Part shown: one piece after another, positions 17,118-24,735 of the stretch
Numbering within the stretch: position 1 is the first letter of the stretch
Layout: each line of letters opens with the position of its first letter
Source of the DNA: Enhygromyxa salina
GTDB lineage: Bacteria; Myxococcota_A; Polyangia; Nannocystales; Nannocystaceae
Length of the DNA stretch: 64,000 nt
Assembly: GCF_000737335.2 (NCBI RefSeq)
Contig: NZ_JMCC02000089.1
Location: forward strand, 1 to 64,000
Direction: 5' to 3'
The notes under the pieces: model-generated
Told to the model about the DNA's origin: nothing
Databases searched by the model: none
What the model saw: only the letters and a program-made list of their open reading frames with translations
Position numbers and translations under genes: made by a program

Positions 17118-17864
17118 ATGTCGGCGTCGAACCAACTGCTCGACGGCGTAGCCAAGCGCCGCGAGGCCGCGTCTGCGATCCAGCGAGGTCAGCACGAACA
17201 CGCGATCGCGGCGTTGCGCGAGGCGGCGCAGATCTACGCGACGCTGGGTGAAGATCCTGCCCAAGCGGAGGCCCTCGACGCGCTCTCGAATTTGCTGCGT
17301 ACAAACGGTCGAGTCGCCGAAGCCCTGCCACCCGCCGAGCAGGCCCTGCAGCTCGTCACCAAGCTCGCCCACGACGACGCACCGCGCCACCTGGCCCTGC
17401 TCGCGCGCTTGACTGACAACCTTGGACGCTGCTGTCAGCAGCTGCGCCAGTTCCAGCGCGCCGCGGCTGCCTATGAACAGGCAGCGGCTGGCTACGCGAT
17501 CCTGGCCAATTTGCCCGGATCTGGGGGATCGGATAGCGACCGGCTTCAGCTCGCCGAGGTGATGTCACGGCACGCGCTCGCGCTCGCCCAGATCGGCCAG
17601 CTCGACCAGGCATACGCCGTCGCAACCGCGTTCGTCGAGCACGGTCGCGAGCTGCTCCCGCGCTCGCTGCCGCTGCTCACTGGCGGTCTGTTGTTCATGG
17701 CCGATCTCGCCGGAGATCTCGGCCGCCCGAGCGAGCGCGTCACGCATCTGCGCGATGGCGTCCAGCTGCTCGAGCGCGCGATCAAAGCCGGGCTACCTGG
17801 CGCGAGCGAAGCTGCCGCGCGCATGCACGCTGCCCTGCGCGAAGCAGTGGCCGACCCCTCATAG
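17118..17864 (+). CDS. TPR-like helical repeat protein, 248 aa
   Basis: The product is soluble, with consecutive helical hairpins of TPR type (AIAALREAAQIYATLGEDPAQAEAL; LALLARLTDNLGRCCQQLRQF; HALALAQIGQLDQAYAVA). It has no signal peptide, so it is probably a cytoplasmic protein-protein interaction module. TAGGCT (17105-17110) lies 7 nt before the ATG with no Shine-Dalgarno. The stop overlaps the convergent M28 peptidase gene by 6 bp. Confidence 0.72.
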   Translation: MSASNQLLDGVAKRREAASAIQRGQHEHAIAALREAAQIYATLGEDPAQAEALDALSNLLRTNGRVAEALPPAEQALQLVTKLAHDDAPRHLALLARLTDNLGRCCQQLRQFQRAAAAYEQAAAGYAILANLPGSGGSDSDRLQLAEVMSRHALALAQIGQLDQAYAVATAFVEHGRELLPRSLPLLTGGLLFMADLAGDLGRPSERVTHLRDGVQLLERAIKAGLPGASEAAARMHAALREAVADPS

Positions 17865-18806
17865 CCCAAACCCACCCATCGCCAGCTTCACGAACGCGTC
17901 GACGCCCCGGCGACCGACCAGCTTGGCCGCGCCACCAAGCAGCTTGCCAAAGTGCCGCTCGACCCCCGCGAGCTCGAGCGCGAGGGTGTCACCACCCTCA
18001 AAGGGCCCGCTCAGCTGCGCCGCGCTGACCCGACGGACCAAGAGCTCCACGAGCTCCGCGATCCCAGCCATCTTGGCGTAGTTGAGGCGATCCGGCGTGT
18101 CAGTGGGCATGTGGTAGTGCTGCCAGCGGCCGCAGGACAAAAACAGGAACGGCCGCTCATGGGCTCGAAATACGTGGTGATCCGAAAGATCCCCAACGTA
18201 GCGGTTGAGCACCGGCTGAACCCGCACGCTGTCGCTGACGCCGGCCAGGTCGATCACGAGCTCGGGGTCGCTCTCCATTCCGGTGACGAACACGAGATCC
18301 TCGATCCCCGGCACGGGCACGTCGTGGCCAACCAGATCCAAGACGACAGCGCAGTGGACCGGGCCACGGCGCTGGTGGTGGTACCAGTGGATCGACCCCA
18401 TCGCTGGGCTGAGGTAGTGGGGCGGCTCCTCGCCGTCGAACAGGGCGATCACCACGCCGCGCGGGGCGGGCTCGGCCCGGAGCTGCTCGGCGACACGTAG
18501 CGCGATCGCGATCGCGGCGGCGTTGTCGTCGGCCCCCGGCAGCGGGCCGCAGGTGTCGTAGTGGGCGGCGAGCACGATCGGCGCTAGCTCGGGCTGGGTG
18601 CCCGGTGCCACCCCGATCACGTTGCACAGCCGCGCTCCCGAAGCTGCGTAGGGCAGCTCGAAGCGCTCGCCGTAGGGATCGAGACCGAGCCCCGCGAGCC
18701 GCTCGGCGAGGTAGCCGCGAGCTTGTTCGTGGCCAGCAGTGCCGACCATCCGGCCGGCAGCGGTGGCCAGGGTGATGACGTCGTGACGGAGTGCGTGGGT
18801 GTTCAT
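17859..18806 (-). CDS. M28-family metallopeptidase (aminopeptidase-like), 315 aa
   Basis: This is a zinc-dependent M28 peptidase. The expected ligands are visible: HYDT with His82/Asp84, GADDNAA with Asp93/Asp94, DGEE with Glu126/127, DLVGHD, and a late His in QHYHMPTDTPD. It has no signal peptide, so it is probably cytoplasmic. A C-terminal extension of about 60 residues (ALELAGVERHFGKLLGGAAK) lies beyond the catalytic domain. The gene is divergent from a TetR regulator with a 41-bp palindrome between them, so it is the probable target of that regulator. Confidence 0.88.
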   Translation of the reverse strand: MNTHALRHDVITLATAAGRMVGTAGHEQARGYLAERLAGLGLDPYGERFELPYAASGARLCNVIGVAPGTQPELAPIVLAAHYDTCGPLPGADDNAAAIAIALRVAEQLRAEPAPRGVVIALFDGEEPPHYLSPAMGSIHWYHHQRRGPVHCAVVLDLVGHDVPVPGIEDLVFVTGMESDPELVIDLAGVSDSVRVQPVLNRYVGDLSDHHVFRAHERPFLFLSCGRWQHYHMPTDTPDRLNYAKMAGIAELVELLVRRVSAAQLSGPFEGGDTLALELAGVERHFGKLLGGAAKLVGRRGVDAFVKLAMGGFGL

Positions 18807-18846
18807 GGAATTTGGCCTCTGGTTCGGTCTGGGGTGGATTCAGCGG

Positions 18847-18887
18847 ACTTACTCTGTAAGCTTACGGTGTAAGTTTACAGAGTAAGT
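18847..18887. promoter_or_regulatory. 41-bp palindromic operator between M28 peptidase and TetR genes
   Basis: Outer arms ACTTACTCTGTAA (18847-18859) and TTACAGAGTAAGT (18875-18887) are perfect inverses. An inner pair, CTTAC/GTAAG (18861-18865 with 18869-18873), shares the same centre at 18867. Only two of the 20 symmetric positions mismatch. The site is strikingly AT-rich for this genome and suits binding by two TetR dimers. Confidence 0.82.
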
Positions 18888-18902
18888 CTTCCGTGTCAAG
18901 CC

Positions 18903-18940
18903 TGTTCTCAGCTCGCGAGACCCCTCGCCCGAGCTGACAG
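18903..18940. repeat. Family-2 element, copy F (two truncated halves head to head)
   Basis: CTCAGCTCG at the left resembles the start of a plus-strand copy, and CCTCGCCCGAGCTGACA at the right resembles the end of an inverted copy, as at 48821. Together they make a CAGCTCG/CGAGCTG inverted repeat just upstream of the TetR gene. Confidence 0.5.
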
Positions 18941-18952
18941 GAACCAACGGTC

Positions 18953-19483
18953 ATGGTCGCCAAGGGCCTCACTCGCGCCAGCATCATCGACGCCGCGATC
19001 GACATCATCGACGCCGAGGGCCTCGACGCGCTCTCGATGCGCGCGCTCGGACGTGCGTGCGGCGTGAAGGCGATGTCGCTATACCGCTACATCGCCAACA
19101 AAGAGGAGCTGCTCGACGCGGTGCAAGAGGGAATCATCGCGCAGATGCAGCTGCCCAAGCGGCGGCGCGCGTGGCTGGGGCTGATCGAAGCCGCGGCACG
19201 CGAGCTGCGTCGGGTGCTCGCGGAGCACCCCAACGCGATCCCGCTGTTCGTGCGCCCGGCCGCGACCACCGGCGCGTTCGTGGCCCTCGAGCAAGTCTGG
19301 CGGGTCTTGATCGCCGCCGGCTTTGACGAGGCCGACGCGCTCCGGGCCGTGCAGTCGATGCTGGCCTTCGTGGTCGGGCAGGCGCTGTGGCAGTTCACGC
19401 CCGAGGGCGAGCGGCAGGCCGACGACGAGTTCGAGTTCGGGCTCGAGGTCATGCTGCTCGGGCTCCAAGCCAAGCTTTCCTAG
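18953..19483 (+). CDS. TetR-family transcriptional regulator, 176 aa
   Basis: The N-terminal helix-turn-helix spans about residues 8-52, with the typical SMRALGRACGVKAMSLYRYI recognition region. The C-terminal ligand/dimer domain (TetR_C-like) includes a helix with AMLAFVVGQALW. It probably represses itself and the divergent M28 peptidase through the 41-bp palindrome upstream. The ligand is unknown. The gene is followed immediately by repeat cluster III. Confidence 0.9.
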   Translation: MVAKGLTRASIIDAAIDIIDAEGLDALSMRALGRACGVKAMSLYRYIANKEELLDAVQEGIIAQMQLPKRRRAWLGLIEAAARELRRVLAEHPNAIPLFVRPAATTGAFVALEQVWRVLIAAGFDEADALRAVQSMLAFVVGQALWQFTPEGERQADDEFEFGLEVMLLGLQAKLS

Positions 19484-19487
19484 ACCC

Positions 19488-20055
19488 TTTAGACCCCCAC
19501 ATACGCCTTCGCACTTCGCGGTCACTCGCTTCGCTCGCTCCCAAGGGGGCGTTTGGTCGCAGGGGTATGTGTGGCCCCCTGCAAGGGGGCTCTCGTCTGG
19601 CCACCTGCTGCCACCGGGTACCTCTCCAATCACGTGTCCTTTGGATTCCCCACATACTCCTTCGCACTTCGCGGTGACTGTTTAGACCCCCACATACTCC
19701 TTCGCACTTCGCGGTCACTCGCTTCGCTCGCTCCCAAGGGGGCGTTTGGTCGCAGGGGTATGTGTGGCCCCCTGCAAGGGGGCTCTCGTCTGGCCACCTG
19801 CTGCCACCGGGTACCTCTCCAATCACGTGTCCTTTGGACTCCCCACATACACCTTCGCACTTTTTAGACCCCCCACATACACCTTCACACTTCGCGGTCA
19901 CTCGCTTCGCTCGCTCCCAAGGGGGCGTTTGGTCGCAGGGGTATGTGTGGCCCCCTGCAAGGGGGCTCTCGTCTGGCCACCTGCTGCCACCGGGTACCTC
20001 TCCAATCACGTGTCCTTTGGACTCCCCACATAAACCTTCGCACCGTGCGGTCACA
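19488..20055 (+). repeat. Family-1 repeat cluster III: three long modules of about 185-193 bp
   Basis: Modules begin near 19488, 19681 and 19865. Each has CCCCCACATAC, TCACTCGCTTCGCTCGCTCC, GTATGTGTGGCCCCCTGCAA with hairpin, and then an extra tail (CTCGTCTGGCCACCTGCTGC, then CCGGGTACCTCTCCAATCAC) that is absent from most other clusters. The CTCGTCTGGCC part of the tail also borders the core of cluster I. Partial CACATACACCTTCGCAC units lie between modules. The block fills the gap between the convergent TetR and MerR genes. Confidence 0.9.
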
Positions 20056-20099
20056 GCAGCCCGCGCTGATCCGCGTCGAACAGACCGCCTCGCTCCTCG

Positions 20100-21008
20100 C
20101 TAGCGCCGACGCTTGACTTGCTTGTCGAGCCGCCGCGAGGTCTCGCCGGTCTCGACCATCTTGCGCAGCACCTGCTCCATCTCGCGGGCGAAGATCAACC
20201 GCACCGACTCGGGCCCGGTCGCTCGCAGCTCGCGAAACGCGTCGCTGATCCCCGTGACCGAGTCGCCCTGGCCAAAGCCGTCGCCCGCGTGCTCGGCGAA
20301 GAACCCGGCGAGCTCCTTCGCGGCCTTGGCCAGGTGCTTTTGCAAGATCCCAGAAGCGCCAGTCGCAACCTCGACGCTCACGCCGGCGTCGTCGAGCCGC
20401 GCGGCGACCTGCAACAAGCCCGGACTCGGGGCGAGGTAGGCGTCGTTGTGCTGCTCGAGCGTGCCCGCGCGAACCAGCTCGGCGATGAAGCCCGGCCGAC
20501 GCTCGCCGATCAAGTCCTCGAGCTGCGCCCGGCTCAACAGCTTGGGCGCGTCGTCGACCCATGCGGAGGACAGCTGCTCTTCGAGGCCGAGCCACTCGTG
20601 CAGGACCACGTCGCCGCGCTCGACCTGGGTGACGAGATCCTTGATCGCCCGCATCCGCAGCCCGCGATCTTGCATCTTGCCGATCAGCTCGAGCCGCTCG
20701 ATGTGCTGCGGCCCGTAGTACGCGATGCGCCCGACCTTCTCGGGCTTGGGCAGCACACCCGACGATTGATAGAAGCGGATCGTGCGACTGGGGATGCTGG
20801 TCGCCGCAGCTAGATCGTCGATCGTGTACGACACCGCGGGCTCGGGCGCCTCGGGCTCGCCCGCCTCGCTCGGCTCGAGCTCGGGCACAGGGTCGCCACG
20901 CCGGGCGGCGCGACGCTTTGCCCGACGGGTGCTGCTGGGCTTGCTGGGTTTGCTGGGCTTGTCGGACACGGGAGGGTGCTTGCTCGGGCGCAGCGTAGCT
21001 GACGACAC
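20100..21008 (-). CDS. MerR-family transcriptional regulator with long C-terminal domain, 302 aa
   Basis: A basic, Lys/Arg/Ser-rich N-terminal tail of about 58 residues precedes a MerR winged helix (about 60-130: YTIDDLAAATSIPSRTIRFY, then YYGPQHIERLELIGKMQDRG). The remaining 170 residues are helical and may sense a signal or oligomerise; they are not a metal-binding MerR tail, as no Cys cluster is present. The start is GTG 21008, with GTG 20969 also possible; neither has a clear Shine-Dalgarno. It is divergent from the Rpn-like gene across short palindromic repeats. Confidence 0.82.
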   Translation of the reverse strand: MSSATLRPSKHPPVSDKPSKPSKPSSTRRAKRRAARRGDPVPELEPSEAGEPEAPEPAVSYTIDDLAAATSIPSRTIRFYQSSGVLPKPEKVGRIAYYGPQHIERLELIGKMQDRGLRMRAIKDLVTQVERGDVVLHEWLGLEEQLSSAWVDDAPKLLSRAQLEDLIGERRPGFIAELVRAGTLEQHNDAYLAPSPGLLQVAARLDDAGVSVEVATGASGILQKHLAKAAKELAGFFAEHAGDGFGQGDSVTGISDAFRELRATGPESVRLIFAREMEQVLRKMVETGETSRRLDKQVKRRR

Positions 21009-21084
21009 CGCCAGACCAAACGGCTCCGAAGATCAAAGCGACCGGGCGCGGCCAGTGACGAGGCGGCCCAAGTTCCGATCGAGC

Positions 21085-21148
21085 GGCCCGCTGGTGGGCC
21101 ACTCTCGGTGTCCCGCTGGCGGGCCACCGTCCCGCTGGCGGGCCACCG
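21085..21148. repeat. Three short palindromes in tandem
   Basis: GGCCCGCTGGTGGGCC (21085-21100) is followed by CCCGCTGGCGGGCCACC at 21112 and again at 21131, a 19-bp period. Each copy folds into a small CCCGC..GCGGG hairpin. They lie in the divergent region between the MerR and Rpn-like genes. Confidence 0.7.
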
Positions 21149-21218
21149 ATTTCCGGTGTTTTCTCGACATCCTTGACCAATTGCCGTGGCACGTCGCTTG
21201 CGTTGGTGGTGCGTCACG

Positions 21219-22139
21219 ATGCCAAGCACACTGCACCAAGGGGTGAGCTCACTTTTCTGTGATGACTCGGCGCTCGCGTTTGACCTGCTGCGCTCGGTGT
21301 TTGGCATCGAGCTGCCGAAGCTCACGCAATACACGGATCGCAGGGGCGAACTCGATCGCTATCTCCCTCTCGTTGGCGACACGAAAGAGATCCGTGTAGA
21401 CGTCGCCCTCTCCGCCGAGCTCGAGCGCCCAGAATATCGTCGGGATGGGATCGCGGTGATCGTCGAGGTTCAAAAGAAGATCAGCTCGGAAAAGCGGTGG
21501 CGGCTGTGGGTCTACTGGGCGTTGCTCGCTGAGCGCCTGCGCCGAAATACTGCGGTCATCGTGGTCCCACTCTCAAAGTCTGTGGCGCGTTGGTCGCGAG
21601 GGCTTGGGAAGCTAGAGATCCCCAGGCGTGAAGCTTTGCTGGTTCTCGACCACGAAAACATGCCGCGCATTACTGATCTCGCGCACGCCCGCGTTCGTCC
21701 CGCGATGACGGTGCTCTCGGCGGTGACTCATGCGATCAACGGCGAGTACGCGATCGCCCAAATTGCCCTCGATATGGCCCTGGAGCTCGCCGACGAACGC
21801 CGATCGCGTTACGCTGCGATCATTCTGAGCGCCGTCCCCGAACACGAACGCAACCGCATGTTGGAAGGCCTGAAGATGGAAGACCGCCACGAACTCACTG
21901 AACTCGAACTCAACAGCATCGCCTATCACGACGGCCTCGAGAACGGCAAGCTCGAGGGCAAGCTCGAGGGCAAGCTCGAGACCCTCGTCGGGCTCCTGTT
22001 CACGATCCTCGAGCTTCGGCAACTGCCGATCGATGCAGCTACGGGGGCCAAGGTTCGGGCCTGCAGCGATCCTGATCTACTCCAGCGTTGGGTCACGCGG
22101 GCCACACAAGCCAGCGCGACCGCGAGCATCTTCGACTGA
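21219..22139 (+). CDS. Rpn/YhgA-like PD-(D/E)XK nuclease-fold protein, 306 aa
   Basis: The start is taken as ATG 21219 (MPSTLHQGVSSLFCDDSAL); a frame from 21186 exists. The N-terminal domain has the PD-(D/E)XK core, with Asp in EIRVDVALS followed by the E-x-Q motif in IAVIVEVQKK, as in recombination-promoting Rpn proteins often annotated as transposases. The C-terminal region is helical and includes a tandem GKLE repeat encoded by a 12-bp repeat (about 21950-21983), common in this family. It may be a selfish or defence-related nuclease. It converges on the desaturase gene. Confidence 0.72.
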   Translation: MPSTLHQGVSSLFCDDSALAFDLLRSVFGIELPKLTQYTDRRGELDRYLPLVGDTKEIRVDVALSAELERPEYRRDGIAVIVEVQKKISSEKRWRLWVYWALLAERLRRNTAVIVVPLSKSVARWSRGLGKLEIPRREALLVLDHENMPRITDLAHARVRPAMTVLSAVTHAINGEYAIAQIALDMALELADERRSRYAAIILSAVPEHERNRMLEGLKMEDRHELTELELNSIAYHDGLENGKLEGKLEGKLETLVGLLFTILELRQLPIDAATGAKVRACSDPDLLQRWVTRATQASATASIFD

Positions 22140-22202
22140 GCCGCGAGCGGGTTGCCAGCCACCAAGGTCGCTCGATTTCTCGGCCAAGCAGTGGTGAACG
22201 GC

Positions 22203-22228
22203 AGCTAGTGCCCTCGAGGGCACTAGCT
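22203..22228. terminator. 26-bp perfect palindrome between convergent genes
   Basis: The half-site AGCTAGTGCCCTC is followed by its exact inverse. It lies between the ends of the Rpn-like and desaturase genes, so it is a plausible bidirectional terminator. There is no T run on either side. Confidence 0.6.
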
Positions 22229-22239
22229 CCCACGTGAGT

Positions 22240-23427
22240 TCATGAGCTGGCCTGCGCGAACGAGCTCGCCTGTCCGCGCTCGTGCGGCAGCGGGCGGCTC
22301 AGCCTGCCGATCTGCGCCAGCGCCTGGATCAGCGTCCGACCCCAGGTATTCGTTCGGTACTCGACCCCGTGGGCCTCGCACACCGCCCGAACCTCGGGCG
22401 AGATCTCGCGCAGCCGGTTGGTTGGCAAGGTCGGAAACAGGTGGTGCTCGATCTGCCGCTCGAGCGCGCCACAGAACACCGAGACCAGCCACGGCACCTC
22501 GAAGTTGTTGGTCGCCTCCACCTGCATCGCGTAGCGCTCGCCCTTGCAGCGGGGGACCGTACCCGCTGGGTACGAGCGGGTCTGCTCGCCCACGTGGCCG
22601 CAGTGGATCGTTGCCGCCGAGTACACATTGCGCAGCAGCTCGGACAGCAGGTTACCGAGCACGGACTTGGCAAACACCAGCACGCCAAGCCACCAGCCAA
22701 ACGCCAAGCTCGCGAGGGTTGGCCACAGCAGGTACTCCTTGGCGTAATAGGGCACGAACTTGCGCAGCGCTCGGCCGAATGCGTCACGCACGGACGCGGG
22801 CGATCGATCCTCGATGAAGTCGAACTCGCGCCCGTTCTTGTCGCCAGCGAGCACGTCCGAGACCCCCGTGAAGTGCAGGTTCATCGCGGCCGCGAAGCTG
22901 GGGAACACGAACAGCAGCGTGATCGGCAGCTGAAAATAGTGGACGAAGCGGTGCGGCGTCTGTTCGGTCAGGCGCACCGGCCCGAAGTTGATGTCGGCGT
23001 CGTGGCCGGCGACGTTGGTCAGGCCGTGGTGACGGCCGTTGTGCCCGCGGATCCACGACGCCTCGTCGATCGGGATCTGCCAGCGGTGCTGACGCGAGTG
23101 ATACTTGTCCGCGCCGTCGATCCGATTGTAGGCGCCGTGCAGCGCGGCGTGGCCGATCTCGGTCGCCTGCAGCTGCTTGTAGGCCCACAGCGACACCACG
23201 CCGATCGTGAACAGCATCGGCCCGGGGCTGACCGCGATCAGCGTGCGGCCAGCGAACTCGGCGACGCGGGACAGCCGGTCGACGGTGCGGATATAGCGAA
23301 GATCTTCCTGGCCAACCTTGGCGCTCGTGCGTCGGCGGATCCCGTCGATCGCCTGTCCAAACGAGCGGAGGCGCTCGTCCTCGGACGCCCAAGTGGTCTC
23401 AGAGCTGGTCGTTTCGGTTGCGTACAT
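22240..23427 (-). CDS. Membrane fatty-acid desaturase, 395 aa
   Basis: This is an integral-membrane di-iron desaturase that introduces double bonds into acyl chains. The histidine boxes are clear: HAALH (93-97), HNGRHH (129-134) and QIEHH (325-329). Hydrophobic segments lie near 63-83, 165-185 and 235-260. An extra HCGH segment occurs before the last box. ATG 23427 was chosen because the promoter (TTGACA-17-TATAGG) lies about 60 bp upstream; the longer open frame runs through that promoter. A palindromic operator overlaps the promoter, so expression is probably repressor controlled. It is divergent from trxB. Confidence 0.88.
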   Translation of the reverse strand: MYATETTSSETTWASEDERLRSFGQAIDGIRRRTSAKVGQEDLRYIRTVDRLSRVAEFAGRTLIAVSPGPMLFTIGVVSLWAYKQLQATEIGHAALHGAYNRIDGADKYHSRQHRWQIPIDEASWIRGHNGRHHGLTNVAGHDADINFGPVRLTEQTPHRFVHYFQLPITLLFVFPSFAAAMNLHFTGVSDVLAGDKNGREFDFIEDRSPASVRDAFGRALRKFVPYYAKEYLLWPTLASLAFGWWLGVLVFAKSVLGNLLSELLRNVYSAATIHCGHVGEQTRSYPAGTVPRCKGERYAMQVEATNNFEVPWLVSVFCGALERQIEHHLFPTLPTNRLREISPEVRAVCEAHGVEYRTNTWGRTLIQALAQIGRLSRPLPHERGQASSFAQASS

Positions 23428-23485
23428 TGTTCTGGCTGGTCTTTCGGTGGGTCGGCGTGCGCTCTCTGCACCACCGACTGTTCCA

Positions 23486-23514
23486 CCTATAACCGTGACA
23501 GTGTTTACTGTCAA
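23486..23514 (-). promoter_or_regulatory. Sigma70-type promoter of the desaturase gene
   Basis: On the minus strand TTGACA (23509-23514) and TATAGG (23486-23491) are separated by exactly 17 bp. The perfect -35 hexamer is the best in the window. Confidence 0.75.
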
Positions 23515-23533
23515 AGTATTTATGTCACGGTTA
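23490..23533. promoter_or_regulatory. Palindromic operator over the desaturase promoter
   Basis: TAACCGTGACA (23490-23500) is a perfect inverse of TGTCACGGTTA (23523-23533). Nested in it, TGACAGT-4-ACTGTCA (23496-23513) covers the -35 hexamer. Binding here would block RNA polymerase. The shape suits a TetR-type lipid regulator, but none is adjacent. Confidence 0.72.
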
Positions 23534-23622
23534 CGACGCCGCTCGCCCCTCCCCAAGCGGCTAGCCCACCTCCCCCAAGCGGCTGGCCCGCCCCCGCCCA
23601 ACTCGCCTATTCTCTCGGCCGC

Positions 23623-24564
23623 ATGAGCGAGCCCCACCGCAAGGTCATCATCCTCGGCTCCGGCCCCGCCGGCTACACCGCCGCCATCTACACCGCGCGC
23701 GCGAACCTCGAGCCGCTGATCATCACGGGCAACGAGCCCGGCGGTCAGCTGATGACGACGACCGACGTCGAGAACTACCCGGGCTACCCCAAGGGCGTGA
23801 CCGGCCCCGACATGATGGACGAGCTGCGCGAGCAAGCCGAGCGGTTTGGTACGCAGATCCACTACGACATGGGGACGCGCGTGGATCTGTCAAAGCGCCC
23901 GTTCGAGATCGAGGTCGACGGCGGCGAGCTGTTCACCTGCGACGCGCTGATCATCTCGACGGGCGCGACCGCCAAGTACCTGGGCCTGCCCAACGAGCAG
24001 CGCCTGCAAAAATCCGGCGGCGGGGTCACGGCCTGCGCGACCTGTGACGGTCACTTCTACTCGGGCCAAGAGGTCGCGGTGATCGGCGGCGGCGACACGG
24101 CGATGGAGGAGGCCCAGTTCCTCACTCGCATGTGCAAGAAGGTCCACCTGATCCACCGGCGCGACGAGTTTCGGGCCAGCCAGATCATGCAAAAGCGAAC
24201 GCTCGAGAACCCCAAGATCGAGGTCCACTGGAACCGCGCGGTCAAGGACGTGCTCGGCAAGGATCGCGTGGAGGGCCTGCTGCTCGAGAACACCGTCGAC
24301 GGCTCGACCGAAGAGCTGGTCTGCACGGGCTTGTTCTTGGCGATCGGGCACGTGCCCAACTCGAAGATCTTCGAGGGCCAGCTCGACATGGACGAGACCG
24401 GCTACCTCAAGGTCAAGCCTGGCACGACCTTCACCAACATCGAGGGCGTGTTCGCCTCGGGTGACGTCGCCGACCACGTGTACCGCCAAGCCGTGACCGC
24501 GGCGGGGACCGGCTGCATGGCGGCGATCGACGCCGAGCGCTGGTTGGCCGAGCAAGCGTCGTAG
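23623..24564 (+). CDS. trxB: Thioredoxin reductase, 313 aa
   Basis: This FAD/NADPH disulfide reductase keeps thioredoxin reduced. FAD motif GSGPAG (12-17), redox pair CATC (138-141), NADPH motif GGGDTA (155-160) and the C-terminal ASGDVADHVYRQAVTAAGTG are all present. Length is normal for low-Mr TrxR. ATG 23623 is chosen from the family N-terminus; the open frame upstream is antisense to the desaturase. TATTCT (23608-23613) lies 9 nt before the ATG, so the transcript is probably leaderless. Confidence 0.95.
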   Translation: MSEPHRKVIILGSGPAGYTAAIYTARANLEPLIITGNEPGGQLMTTTDVENYPGYPKGVTGPDMMDELREQAERFGTQIHYDMGTRVDLSKRPFEIEVDGGELFTCDALIISTGATAKYLGLPNEQRLQKSGGGVTACATCDGHFYSGQEVAVIGGGDTAMEEAQFLTRMCKKVHLIHRRDEFRASQIMQKRTLENPKIEVHWNRAVKDVLGKDRVEGLLLENTVDGSTEELVCTGLFLAIGHVPNSKIFEGQLDMDETGYLKVKPGTTFTNIEGVFASGDVADHVYRQAVTAAGTGCMAAIDAERWLAEQAS

Positions 24565-24576
24565 CGGCGTCTCGAG

Positions 24577-24599
24577 ATCGCCCCGAAGCTCGGGGCGAT
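24577..24599 (+). terminator. Hairpin after trxB
   Basis: Perfect 10-bp stem ATCGCCCCGA/TCGGGGCGAT with a 3-nt loop, 12 bp after the trxB stop. No T run follows, so termination may be Rho-assisted. Confidence 0.5.
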
Positions 24600-24735
24600 G
24601 GGCGGTCGCCCTGCCGCTCGCCGACTGCGACGCCGCCGACCCCGAGCTTGGGGTGCGCCTGGAACCCGAACTGGGCCGCGACGCGAGCCTGCAATCGTAT
24701 TGAGTCGCCGACCGAGAACTTGGTAGACTCTGCCC

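Noticed and set aside
22282..23622. Upstream extension of the trxB frame
   Set aside because: It is antisense to the desaturase and crosses two promoters; the trxB family start is at 23623.
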